Under the pieces are notes generated by a model. That model ran no database searches. It saw only the letters and a program-made list of their open reading frames with translations, and was not told the DNA's origin. The translations under genes and the position numbers were made by a program. Positions 48,651 to 60,317 of a stretch of 64,000 nucleotides of DNA are shown piece after piece; within the stretch, counting starts at the first letter, position 1, and every line of letters begins with the position of its first letter. Source of the stretch: Rotaria sp. Silwood1 (taxonomy: Eukaryota > Rotifera > Eurotatoria > Philodinida > Philodinidae); assembly GCA_905250075.1 (NCBI GenBank), contig CAJNOP010000521.1, positions 86,630 to 150,629 of the forward strand, given 5' to 3'.

Positions 48651-50557
48651 TTAAGTAGTACCAAATGTAGGATCCCAATTTTTTAATATAGCAGTTTGAT
48701 CGACTACATTTAAAATATATGGTGCATTAAATAATATAGATAATGTACCAAATGTTGTAACTGCAAAAAATATATATAATTGTAATCGATCGATCACAGT
48801 TGCAATATATTTCCAATCATCACGAATCTAAAATATGACACAAAAAAAAAGAAACAAACAGTAATAATAAATTTGATTTCATTATGATGTATTACTTCTT
48901 CATAATGAGTTGCTGATCTCATTTGATTTGCAATAAAACTAAGATCTTCAACAGCTTCATAAACTTCTTTTGTTAGAAAAAAATCCATTTGATTTTCTTC
49001 TTCATTATTATTATCTGTTATTGTTAATGATTGTTGACTATTTGTAATTGGTGTTGGTATTGATATAACACGTGATGCACGTATTGAATTCATTATTGTT
49101 GGTTCAATCATTTCATCATCATTATCACGTTCATATTTATGTGGTCGTTCCATACGTAGTATTCGTGGTAATATATCAATAAAAAGACGTTTCATCCAAT
49201 AGGGCATTTTATTTGTACGTGGTGTTCGATAATTATAATTAATAATAAGAACTGTACAAAAAATTGTTATTATATTCATAATAAATGTAAATAAAAGATA
49301 TTTAGCTATTAATGGTATAACTGTTGATGTTGGTGGTAAAATTTTTGATATAAGTAATAAAAAAACTACTAATGCTAATAGAATTGATATAGATAATGTC
49401 ATTTTTTCACCTGCATCAGTTGGTAAATAAAAAACAAATATTGATAAAAATGATATAAGCATCTTAGAAAAATAAAAAAAATTTTCAAATTAAATATAAT
49501 AAGATATAAGTCAATGGTTTTTCTTTTTTACCGTTGGGATGATTAAATTAACTGTATAAAAAAGTGTTTTACGTCTTATAACAAGTTTACATACAAATTC
49601 AACACGATCATGTCTATAACTTTTTTCATATATACGATTAGCTTCATCTGATGGATGTTGAATTGACATAGGTCCATCTAAAAGATCCCATGAACCACTA
49701 ACAACATAATCTTTTATTGTAACATTTCGTTCTTTTTCATCATAATATGTAAAATTTAATTGATGTTGATTATATGTCCAAGAACCAAAACGTAATTCAC
49801 ATATTTGTTGATCTCAAAAAATACAAAAATAGAACAAAGAAAATTCTTAATTAAATTTATTAATACCAAAAGGAAAAAATTTAACATCAATATAACAACT
49901 TGATTTATATATAGCAGGTGGTACCCAATTCATATCACCATTATAATAAACAACAACATGAGATTTAAATGATGCTTCATATCTTCCATCAGCATTATTA
50001 AATAAAACAATCTAAAATACAAATGAATTTGTTTTTTTTTTTGTTTGAATATTAATATATATATATAACTAACATCTGGAGTCCAAACTTGATTTGGTGG
50101 TACACGTATTGAATGAATTCCACCATATTTTTCTCGTTTCCATTGCATTTGATAATCATGCCATTTCTAAAATAAATGAAATTGAAAAAGAAAAATATTT
50201 ATATTAAATTTCATTTTTTTTTGTTTTAGTTTTAACATACAACTTGTAACCAAACATTTGTTTTAAGTACTTGTTCTTTTTCAACTACACTAATTAATTG
50301 TAATAAAGCAATACTAAATGAAACAGTTATTGTATCTTCTAATTTTCGTACAGGTCGTATTAATGGATTATAATTTTGAAATAATTCTTTATATAATTGT
50401 TCTTCATGATAAGAACTTTTAACAACTATGATTATATTAGGACAAAAAAAAAATTATATGTTAATATTTAGAAAAAAAAATAAAAATACAATCTACCGTC
50501 ATTGATTAAGAATATTATACCAAATTGAATGAAAACTAGTCCGAATTCCATTGACAT
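48651..50557 (-). CDS. Cys-loop ligand-gated channel subunit, nicotinic type, non-alpha (copy 2)
   Basis: Exons from the 5' end: 50497-50557, 50241-50425, 50074-50166, 49867-50011, 49532-49812, 48896-49462, 48651-48827. Joined: exactly 503 codons (502 aa). Signal peptide ([18 protein letters not shown]). The extracellular domain carries [45 protein letters not shown] and the Cys loop [30 protein letters not shown] enters M1; M2 shows [20 protein letters not shown]; then M3, a loop with an acidic, Asn-rich stretch, and M4. No vicinal Cys pair where loop C should be. Same strand as copy 1, 691 bp apart, with shared intron positions including one in the codon after FPF inside the Cys loop. Fewer introns in the extracellular part than copy 1, so intron loss or gain has occurred since duplication. 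Confidence 0.9.
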
Positions 50558-51885
50558 ATGATAATAAGAATAGATCAAATCAAAATATTAATAGACTTGA
50601 ATGAAGAAGTTTTTTTTCTTTTTATTTTTTTTTTTATGATAAGGATTATTAGTTCAATAAAATACTATATTGAGAATATTCTAAGTGAATGTAAATGAAT
50701 GATTGACTTGCAAAAAACGCAATAGAAAGATGATGAATGAATAGAAACAAAACAAAACAAAAAAAAAAAAAAAAAAGAAGAAGACTTGTTTTGATAAAAA
50801 TAAAAGAAAATACTAGCGAGAAAAAAAAAGACAGAAAGAGAGCTTTAGACTAAATAATGTCATCAATGTTATTCTTAGTCTTTCTCTCGTTCTCTTATTG
50901 CTACTATATTCTCAACAGACATTAGGAAAAAGGATAATAAAAGAGATATTCTGACAATCAAAGTGAACCAAAAACTTTTTTCTCCCCAAGGGCATCTAAA
51001 TATCAATAGTTGATTTTGTCTAATAAAAACTAGTCACATAGATACATAATATAAATTATTTGATAAAAAAAAAAATTATTAGTCAAGGTAAATGACTTTT
51101 GTTTTTCACAGATCATATCATTATCTGTTTCTTTTTTTTTTTTTTTTTTTTCAACTATTGAATTTTCTATGAAGAGAATAGACTAATTTCAATTTTCTAT
51201 AATATAAAGAGAGAACAGTTTTTCTTCTTCTTCTTCTTCTTCTTACAACCGCAATAAACCATTAATAAAGCCGAACGCCTTGATTTAATCTATTCCGATC
51301 ATATACGCATGCATACTCTCGTTTAACAATGAGCGGAAATCATTCGTCTCGTTTCTAATATTATTATAACTATAAGAATGTATGTATTATATTATTCGGT
51401 AAAATCCTACATAGATATAAATGATGATTATCAAGACAAATCATAGAAGAAGAAAAAAAAATTCTATTACGTTTCACCTTTGACAGTTCGAATCTAATTA
51501 GTTCCAATTGATGATACTCTAATATTATATATATATATTGAAAGTTTTTTTTTTCTTTTTTGTTATATTGACTATGATTAAGATTAACATTAGTATTAAC
51601 CAGCAGGATTCTCATTTGACTTCTCTCTCGAACTATATAAAATAACAAGAATAATTTCTTTTCATAGAGTTTATTTATCGTTATATCATTATTATTTCTG
51701 TCTATAGATACAATTATCCAATTATAACATGCGTCTTGAGATAAGCATATTTTTTTTTTTAGTGACAATCATATGTATGTTTTTCTTACGGGTTTTTTAA
51801 GTTAATTTAATCTATTCATTATATATATTAGAAATTTTTTTTTTTGTTTGGGATTTTAGATTATATTTAATAATCATTTCCATGT
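50558..51885. other. 1.3 kb divergent intergenic region between two receptor genes
   Basis: It separates the start of the minus-strand copy 2 from the start of the plus-strand alpha-type gene, so both promoters should lie here. It contains A/T homopolymers and a TTC microsatellite (about 51226-51243). The open frame at 51370-51768 has no motif. Confidence 0.5.
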
Positions 51886-54800
51886 ATGAAGATGAGTATT
51901 ATCATTCTAGAAATATTTTTTATTTATTTATGTTTTTTTAATAGTAAGTAGAAAATTAAAAAAAAAATTTCTTATTTTATAAATATATATAGTTACATTT
52001 GCTAATCCTGAAGCAAAACGTTTATATGAAGAATTAATTAAAGTACGTTCATATAATAAATTAATTCGACCAATAAAAAATAATAGTGAAAAATTAACTG
52101 TTTATTTGGGTCTTCGATTAACACAATTACTTGATGTTGTATGTAGAATATGTTTTTTTTCGTTTTGTTTAATTAAATAAAGTTTGTTTTTTTTGTAAGG
52201 ATGAAAAAAATCAAATTATGACATCAAATGTTTGGTTAAAACAGGTATAAATATTAAATATATATGTAAAAAAAAAAATAACAATATTAAATTATTCATA
52301 CATAGGAATGGTATGATGATAAACTTCGATGGGATCCAAGTAAATATGGAGGTGTCGACGTACTATACATTCCAAGCCAACAAATCTGGCTTCCTGATAT
52401 TGTGTTATATAATAAGTAATTATATATATATATATGTTGTTTTGAATAGTTAAGAATTATTTTCAATTCACGGCCATTGAATATGATTTCTATCATATGT
52501 ATTCATAATAAAAGAATATAGTTACAACTAACTATTGTTTTGTTTTGTTTTCTTTTTTTTTTTTATGAATATAGATAAATTTTTAAAACTAATTAATATA
52601 TTACTTTTTGTATTATGATTATTGTATATTGTTAAAATAAATTCTTTGGTTTCTCTTATTAATATCAGATAAATTGGTTTTTTGAATTTTCATAGAAATC
52701 TTTTTGCTTGATATTTTAATTAATTCCTCAAGGATATAACAGTATTATGATAAAAATTATCATAAAAATCTAATAAATCAGAATCAATAAGCTAGAAGGA
52801 TGAATTCCTTTTTTTTTCCTGATTACTTATAGTAGATTATAATGTACATAATGCATCTCTAATGATAAGTCAAAACAATAAAGTAACATCTGGAATATTC
52901 TTTTTTACTAATTTTATTAATATAGAAACCAGGTTTTTCTTTTCTCTTTTGCTTTCTTTTTGTTTTGATTTATAGAAAAAAAAAAAAAGATGGATGAAAT
53001 GTTTTTTTTATATTTTAGTGCAGATGGAAATTATGAAGTAACTTTAATGACGAAAGCAACTGTTTATTATGATGGTCGTGTTATTTGGGAAGTAAGCGAA
53101 TGAATAAGAAGAGAATCAAAAAAAAAAGAGTATTATATGATATTTATATTTCTTAGCCACCAGCAATATACAAATCAAGTTGTACAATCAATGTTGAATT
53201 TTTTCCATTTGGTTAGTTGAAAGATTTCTTAATGTCAAACTCAATAATATAAAAACATATTGAGTGTTAAGGTCAATAAGTTTAGTTCTAGTTCAAATCT
53301 GAAGTGATCTATTCAAATAGTTCTTTTGATAAGAACTGAGCGTTTTTTTTTTTGAGAAAGACACTTCCGGATGTAAAATGCTTTTGTTTTGTTCTGGGAA
53401 TGGCATTTCCGAGTATACTAATCTGTATTCTGTTTTGAGAATGGTACTTCCGGACATAAAAATGTTTGTTCTGTTACTGAAATATTTTTTTCTCAAGATA
53501 GAATAATTCTAAGTTTTCTATTAGAAGATGAAAAGTTCGAAATTTCAATAAAAATTTTATTGATCTTAATTAAAAATTCTTAGAATAAGTAAATCGTATT
53601 TGAAAGGTCATTTTTCTATTTGAATAATTTATATAAATTAATTACTTTTTTTTTTTTCTTTATTCAAATCTATTATTTATCAATTCAAATATTTTTCAAA
53701 CCATACCTAACCTATTTGAATATAGTTGATATTCATATCCGTCTCATGTTTTCCAATGTAAGAATGTTAATGATTATCGTATTGATTAATTATTTTGATC
53801 AAATCTTATAAAATATGTTAAAAGAGAATTTTATCTCTATTGTTATGACAAAAATTTTCTAAATTTAATACTAAAAAGTTTGCATAACTCTTACTATTTG
53901 ATCTATTCTGTAGAAAGATTTTAATGTACTTTTGTAATCAAATTTTTATTTATTATTAATTTGAAACAAAAAAAAAAAGGGTACTTATTATTTAAAAGAT
54001 ATTCAACGTTGTCAAATGAAATTTGGTTCATGGACTTATAATGGTGAACAAGTTGATCTTGTTCATATAAATCAAACAAATGGTTCAACAACTATTTATG
54101 GAAATAATAGTAAAAAATAAAATTCATTAATTATATCTTTTTTTTGGTTTTTAAATTTATTCTAGGTGTACAATATGCTATTGATTTAACAGATTTTTAT
54201 CGTTCAGTTGAATGGGATATAATGGAAGTTCCAGCACAAAGAAATGTACGAAAATATACATGTTGTCCACAAACATATACTGATATAACATTTTTTATAA
54301 CAATACGTCGTAAAACATTATTTTATACTGTTAATTTAATAATACCATGTGTTGGTATATCATTTTTAACTGTATTAACATTTTATTTACCATCAGATTC
54401 TGGTGAAAAAGTGGCACTTTGTATATCAATATTATTATCATTAACTGTATTTTTTTTATTATTAGCTGAACTTATACCACCAACATCACTTGTTGTACCA
54501 TTAATTGGTAAATATCTTTTATTTACAATGATATTAGTAACATTATCTATTGTTGTTACTGTTACTGTACTTAATATACATTTTCGTTCACCATTAACAC
54601 ATCAAATGCCACCATGGGTACGACGAGTTTTTTTACAAGTTTTACCTAAATTATTATGGATGCGTAGACCAAAAACAATTGTTCCATTACAATATCAACA
54701 ACAATCAACATATTATACAAATCATATAAAAAAACATTCGACAACAAAATTTCTTGTACCATTACTTCATACAAAAACATATAATAAAAATCAATTTAAT

Positions 54801-55461
54801 AAACATTTAATTAATAATAATGATAATAATTTTGATCAAGATATAATTGAAAATTTTGATAATGAAAATGATTTAAAACAATCTGAAGAAATAAATCAAT
54901 CATCATCACTTTATCCAAATGAAATAAAAAAAGCATTTGATGGTTTAAAATGTATTGCAGCACATATGAGACAAGAAGATGAAGAGAAAAAAGTAAAAAT
55001 TTTAAAAATAATCAAAAAAATATCAATCATTATTTTTAAATATTCATAGAAATAAAAAGAATATTTCTGCCTCTTTTTCTTTTTGATATAGAAAGTAGTT
55101 AGTATGTTATAACTTATTCAGGATTATTCTATTGTTGATGATGTCGGATCAGTCCGGACATTTACTACTAATGTTTAACTTTCGATTAAAATTCAAAAAT
55201 AATTTAATAATTTTTGTTAATAGATAAAAGAAGAATGGAAATATGTAGCATTAGTAATCGATCGTCTTTTTCTTTATATATTTACAACAGCTTGTATTGC
55301 TGGTACATGTGGAATTATTTTACAAGGTATAGAATTATCATATTTATTATATTTTCCTTTTTTTTTGTATGAATTATTGATGAATAATTTTTTTCTTTCT
55401 AGCACCATCAATTTATGACAATAGAAAACCAATTGATATTCTCAAATCTAATCGTTTTTAA
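51886..55461 (+). CDS. Nicotinic acetylcholine receptor subunit, alpha-type
   Basis: Exons: 51886-51943, 51993-52138, 52200-52244, 52306-52415, 53019-53091, 53157-53211, 53999-54109, 54166-54992, 55224-55326, 55403-55461. Joined: exactly 529 codons (528 aa). Signal peptide ([19 protein letters not shown]). The extracellular domain has [49 protein letters not shown] and a Cys loop [15 protein letters not shown]. Loop C has the vicinal pair ([12 protein letters not shown]) that defines alpha subunits and contacts the agonist. [15 protein letters not shown] enters M1; M2 shows [20 protein letters not shown] with the cation-selective Glu-Lys ring; the M3-M4 loop is about 150 residues and Asn/Gln-rich; M4 is followed by a short tail. 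The intron inside the Cys loop is shared with both minus-strand genes but is 787 bp here. AATAAA at 55556, 95 bp after the stop. Probably co-assembles with the neighbours, an inference from linkage only. Confidence 0.9.
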
Positions 55462-55940
55462 AAAACAAAAAAAAGTATTAGATAATTTTTTGTTTGTTTG
55501 TTTTTTTGTTCATGAATAAGAAAAATGTCGTACATAAATATATACATAGAAAATTAATAAACTAAAAAAAAAAAAAAAAAAAAACTAGTGTCATTTATTG
55601 AATATGACATTTTCTATATTGTTTGAATTCATTGAAGATATAATTGTTCTTATTTGTATAATTATTTATTTTGAATTTCGAAAATATTGACATTTAAATA
55701 TAATTTTGCAATATTTATTTGATTATGTCAACAACAAGAAATAAGTTTTTCTCTCTCTCTTTCTCATGTATTGATTAAATTTTCTTTTTCATTTCGATTA
55801 AACTATTGACGTGGCAAGTCAAGGACATTATTTTATCATAGTTATACATCTGATGCCATATTCTGTTGATTTACAAAACGATATGCAAGATCAACAAATT
55901 GAATGAAACACTACATACCAATAAAAAAAAAGGAAAAATC
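55462..55940. other. Intergenic, no gene seen
   Basis: Receptor 3' UTR with AATAAA at 55556, an A-run at about 55564-55584, a CT-rich microsatellite near 55751, then the presumed promoter of the next gene. Confidence 0.55.
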
Positions 55941-56630
55941 ATGATGAAACAAATCAATCTTACTTTAATGATAATAATGATAAAGATTTTAATAATAAAT
56001 ACTGCACGTATACCAATAGCAGGTATTTATCATATTATTTTTTTTTTTTGTTTAATTATTTAAAGATATTTCTTTTAAGGATATTTCAATCCATTTGTTG
56101 AAGAAGATCAATCTCCAATAGATGATAATATTTCAAAAAATGAATCACATGCACTTGTTAATATGCCTTCTCTTGATTCAATTCATGATCATGTTCATCA
56201 TTCAATAGAAACGAATGAAACAGTTTCTAATATAAATGATACACAATTAGAAAAAGCTGGTCCATCATTAGATATGATTGATTCACATCCACATTCACAT
56301 GAAGATAATAAGACATCTATTATTGAAGCTGCAAAACGTTTATTAATACAACCATCAATTGATTTTCTTGATGCACAATTACATGGTGGAGAAACTCATA
56401 TTCATGATAAAAATCAAACTAATAAAGAAGCAGCTGATTTAAATGATTATCATCGTTGGTTAAACGAACAAAATGATACAAATCAATTAAGTCGTTTTTT
56501 ATTATTACAAAAAGAAGTTGATAAATTTAAATTTGTTGATACACAAAATTTACATGATAAACTTAATCGAACAATTCAAGAATTACAATCAACTATTAAA
56601 GCAAGACAACGAACAAAACATGACTTGTAG
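55941..56630 (+). CDS. Small secreted histidine-rich, Asn-glycosylatable protein (2 exons)
   Basis: Not recognised. Exons 55941-56022 and 56080-56630 join in frame to 210 residues plus stop. The first 24 or so residues are a signal peptide (MKQINLTLMIIMIKILIINTA after the initial Met). The mature part is hydrophilic and acidic with clustered His: HDHVHH, SHPHSHED and HGGETHIHD. It also has several possible N-glycosylation sequons (for example NES, NET, NDT, NKT, NRT) and a helical C-terminus (LHDKLNRTIQELQSTIKARQ). Two copies of a 'PSLDxIxxHxH' phrase suggest an internal duplication, with PSIDFLDAQLHGGETHIHD as a possible third. No cysteine bridges are evident. Metal binding by the His clusters is possible but unproven. 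It follows the alpha-type receptor on the same strand. Confidence 0.7.
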
Positions 56631-56764
56631 TTCATTATGATTGATAAGACAAGAAACAAAAAAAAAACAAAAAAACATTTATCTATTTGTTAAGTTAATA
56701 TTACTAAAAAAAATATAAGCAAGATTTTTAATAAACCAGCAAAGAAAAACAATTAATATTCAAG

Positions 56765-57031
56765 CTATTGAAGTACACTTAGAAGATAATTGTATTGAGT
56801 AGTATAACAATCAATATCACGAGTTTTTATATGTCGTTGTTTAATAACTGTTGTAATTGAATTTTCAATTTTCTTCTCTATAGCATCTAAATAACGAAAA
56901 AAAAATTTCAAACAAAGGATAATTATATACGAAAATCACGATATTGAAATAAATTGATACTATAAAAAGAGCATTGCAGTTGAATTATCAATATTTAGAC
57001 CGGCACCAATTAAAAATGATTTTCGTGTATC
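56765..57031 (-). pseudogene. IDH3B: Decayed C-terminal fragment of NAD-isocitrate dehydrogenase beta subunit
   Basis: On the minus strand, 57031 down to about 56970 reads IGAGLNIDNSTAML, matching the IDH3 'GKNIANPTAML' segment. After an intron-like gap, about 56887-56765 reads ENSITTVIKQRHIKTRDIDC then YTTQYNYLLSVLQ and stop, matching the IDH3B C-terminus ('VIK.GK.RTRDMGGYSTT.DF..SV'). The conserved MGG is changed to IDC, the segment normally between the two blocks is missing, and no upstream exons were seen. It is therefore a truncated remnant, not a working TCA-cycle enzyme. It lies tail to tail with the secreted-protein gene. The assignment rests on two short matches. Confidence 0.55.
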
Positions 57032-57414
57032 CTAAATTCAAAATAATTCTTGATTTAAAAAAGAAACAGTTATTCTATATCGAATTATTATTGACGATAG
57101 AATGAAATTACGAAGTAGAACATTGCTGTAATCAATTGCGTACACATTCGACCTTCATAATTTGCATGTTTCACAGAACTATGCCGGAAAAAAAACGATG
57201 ATTTGACCTTCTACTGTCTTATTTCACACCCTCGAAGAAGGTAAAAGTTCTTTTAACAGTGCGAATTTTTAAAGAATCTTTTTCCGTACGAAACTGTTAC
57301 ATTTGAAATCAAGGCAGATTATATCTCTTTAACTTCAATATTTTTGTTATGCTCTAAATAATATGAATAAGAAGAGCTTATTGTAGTCCTAGCCACAGAG
57401 AAGACGCGTGAATC
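57032..57414. other. Spacer, no recognised gene
   Basis: No further IDH3-like exon was found on the minus strand. No array or inverted repeat was noticed before the foldback element. Confidence 0.45.
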
Positions 57415-58121
57415 TATGAATACTGCATCCCAAACAGTTGCTTCCGCGACATTTGCTCTCCGATGACAGCTGTTTCCCAAAGATTGGCTTTCGAGTTTCA
57501 CTTATTATGGAGCTACATCTTTCTCATTGATAAGGTATAGATAATTTTAAGGAATTTAGAAACTATGAAGTGAAGAGAATAAGATTATTATAAATCCATG
57601 CAGCATCTGAAGATGCTGAGAAATGACAATGTAATTTTAAAATTATAGTTAGCTTTACTGAATTATCATTACAGTTGGAGGAAGTAGAAGTTAACTAATT
57701 AGTTATAGTGTAAAAATATAGAATCAAATAAGTAGTGTAAACAAAGTATGAAAAAGAAAAAATATAGTTATTCTATATCTTATAATTAGGTGATGGTTAA
57801 TTTTGTTATCTTAGTTGTTCTGTGTCCTTCAATGCAATTCTACTTTATGGTTCTACTTCTTCCAACTATGATGATAACTTAGTAAAACTAGCTATAATTT
57901 TAAAACTATGTCGTAAATATCCTAGCATCTTCAAATCCTAAATGGATTTATAATAATCTTATTCTCTTCTTCATTTCATAGTTTCTAAGTCCCTAAAAAT
58001 TATCTATCACTGATCAATGAGAAAGACATAGCTCAATATTAAGTGAAACTAGAAAAACAAACCTTCAGGAAGCAACTGTCCTTGGGGAACAAAATATCTA
58101 GAGTGCACTATTCATGTTACC
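57415..58121. mobile_element. Foldback element with minisatellite-type ends
   Basis: The left part reads ACAGTTGCTTCCGCGACATT then AGTTTCACTTATTATGGAGC then CTCATTGATAAGGTATAGAT and AGAGAATAAGATTATTATAA. The right part contains each in inverted order (TTATAATAATCTTATTCTCT, ATCTATCACTGATCAATGAG, TAAGTGAAACT, GGAAGCAACTGTCC). The arms span about 57415-57720 and 57830-58121 around a centre of about 110 bp. The outer ends carry the GGAGCAACTGTC-type unit and the right end finishes ATGTTACC, as in the blocks at 33664 and 35271. No coding capacity. Confidence 0.7.
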
Positions 58122-58662
58122 TTGATTTATATGCCACTTAAGGTTGTTTATATAAATCAATGCAGCATAACATATATATCAGGTAGATAGTTTTTTTTCT
58201 CATGTATGCATTCCTCTTCACATGTATTTTGTTCTTTCGATATTTTCTCTTTTTTTTTTGTTTCTCTTTACTTTTCGTGTTGTTAGGATGAAAAAAATAT
58301 ACACTGATATTTGTATACACAAATGCATTACACTAAATATTCGAAATTTTTCTCTAATGAGTAAACAAAACAATAGTTGTCTGATCTCATAGTTATATGA
58401 GAAATGCTAGCAGTGCGTTGTTTGACATCAGATGTCTTCACGATCATAACCCGTTTGATTGGCCGTATAAGAAATTTTTCATTCAAACGAATCGGTCGAT
58501 GGATCTCATACTGCTGGTGATTGTTCTCGGAAAGATATATGAAAACATGCGGAACATTATAGCAATTGTCATAATCAGTTGTGAAGTGAATACACTGTTT
58601 TGTTGTTTGTTAGAATGTTGTCAGTCGATCTTGAATCGCTAGTCAGACGATTACTTTCAAAC
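58122..58662. other. Unassigned sequence with a possible disrupted reading frame
   Basis: The frame at 58397-58642 (contains DHNPFDWPYKKFFIQTNRS) and a second open frame (SVDLESLVRRLLSN) that runs up to the MITE at 58663 have somewhat coding-like composition. No family was recognised. Confidence 0.3.
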
Positions 58663-58989
58663 CAGAGATGTCCATCGCGGCGCGACCGCTGCCGCTGTGG
58701 CGGTGGCGGCGCGGCAGCGGTCGTTTTTTAAACTAACTATCGCGGCAGCGGCGCGGTAGCGGTAGGTTTTTTTGGAGAACAATGCAAAAATGCATGAATT
58801 CGAACAGAAGTAAAATTCACAACATTATTCTAATAATCATCGCGGCATGGTTATTTTTGGTGGCGTCGCGGCTGCGTCGCGGTAGGTTTTCTGTTTTTAT
58901 CACCGCGGTGCGGTAGCTGCGCGTTAGCTTTTTTCTTTTATCGTCGCGGCGCGGCAGCGGTCAGTTTTCAACCGCGATGGACATCTCTG
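58663..58989. mobile_element. hAT-type MITE, second copy of the CAGAGATGTCC family
   Basis: 327 bp with ends CAGAGATGTCCATCGCGG and its complement. It is flanked on both sides by TTTCAAAC (58655-58662 and 58990-58997), a perfect 8 bp target duplication. The interior consists of GCGGCAGCGGTCG-like runs. It shares a stretch with the copy at 3328 in inverted orientation (TTTTTTTGGAGAACAATGCA and its complement near 3560). Confidence 0.9.
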
Positions 58990-58997
58990 TTTCAAAC

Positions 58998-60317
58998 ATA
59001 ACGTGTCCAGATAGAAAATGTGAAACAGCTACACCATCACGTAATTCGACTTATATCAAGTAATATATGAACGACAGAGTCTCTCCCATTTCTTTTTCTA
59101 CGGTAAGAATAAAAAAACGATACTATTATTCAGATATATGCTTTATGTCTTTGCAAATACGGAAGTTTATCGAGCAAAAAAAGTGTTCGATTACGTTTGC
59201 ATTGATTCATGGCGATGTGATTATATTGGGCTGCTTCTCAAAATGCAAATATCAAAGGCAAAAACACACACTATATGAGATTCGGCGTTAAGACAGTTGT
59301 AAATCATGAAGTAGATTTACGATAAAATACGACACATAATGGCTAATCATTCATTCATTCATCCATCATTTTGTTGTACGCATGCAGCGATACATAACCG
59401 CAGCGATGAAACATACTGAACTTATACATGTTCATTCGTTGTTTTTTTTAGATTATCTCTCGATTAAAAGTTAATCGAGAATCTATTGAGAGATCGATCA
59501 ATGATCGAGATTGGACTACTTTGAAGTAGTCCGATCAGAATCAAATTGACTTGAGACGGCTGAATCTTGCGATCTTACCAATTTTCACTCCAAGTGTAGG
59601 TACTAATAATTCAAAGTAAACTGGAAAAAACAGCAACTACTCAATTTTCTAAAAACAAAATAACAAATCAAAAACACTCCGTATTTATGTCAAATGTGAT
59701 GTCTTTGAACAAATCGAATCTTCAAATTTAATGAAATCAGATCACCATTTGCTATAAATATGCCTCTTAAAACGATTACGATTACGTTTCAATAAACCAA
59801 TTATATCAGTAAGTGATGATGATCATTCAGGCATCAGCTCACTGAAGTAAAAATTAATATGAATTTATTATTAGAATGTCCACAGAAAACCGAAGTATTT
59901 TGCTTAAAGAATAAACAATTTATCTAATATGTCAATATAGAAATCCTATTAAAAGTTTCAAATTAGATTCTCATTCGAATATTAAAAAATAAACTAGAAT
60001 TACTTGTAATTTATTTTTATTTTAGTTTAATCTTGCAAGTAATTCATCAAACTCACCGTATACAAAGTATTAATTCTAATCTAACATCATCACCAAGTAC
60101 AAGAGTAGCATGATATTTATGCGATTTACTTATTTTCTTTACAACAATATAAAAACTTGGTGTTATTGATGAAAATCCGAATAGTCTTGTAGATCTTGTA
60201 TTTTATTGGTTACAAAAATAAGCGAATAAAGAACTCAAACTATCGTATGTATCTATGATTAATACTGACAACATGAAAATGAAATTACAACACTTATAGT
60301 TAAAATTTAGTTGTCAA
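58998..60317. other. Intergenic upstream of PSMD14
   Basis: No recognised gene. The open frame at 59067-59291 lacks motifs. A short inverted pair (TTCGATTAACTTTTAATCGA-like) occurs near 59459-59490. The PSMD14 promoter should be near the right end. Confidence 0.45.
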
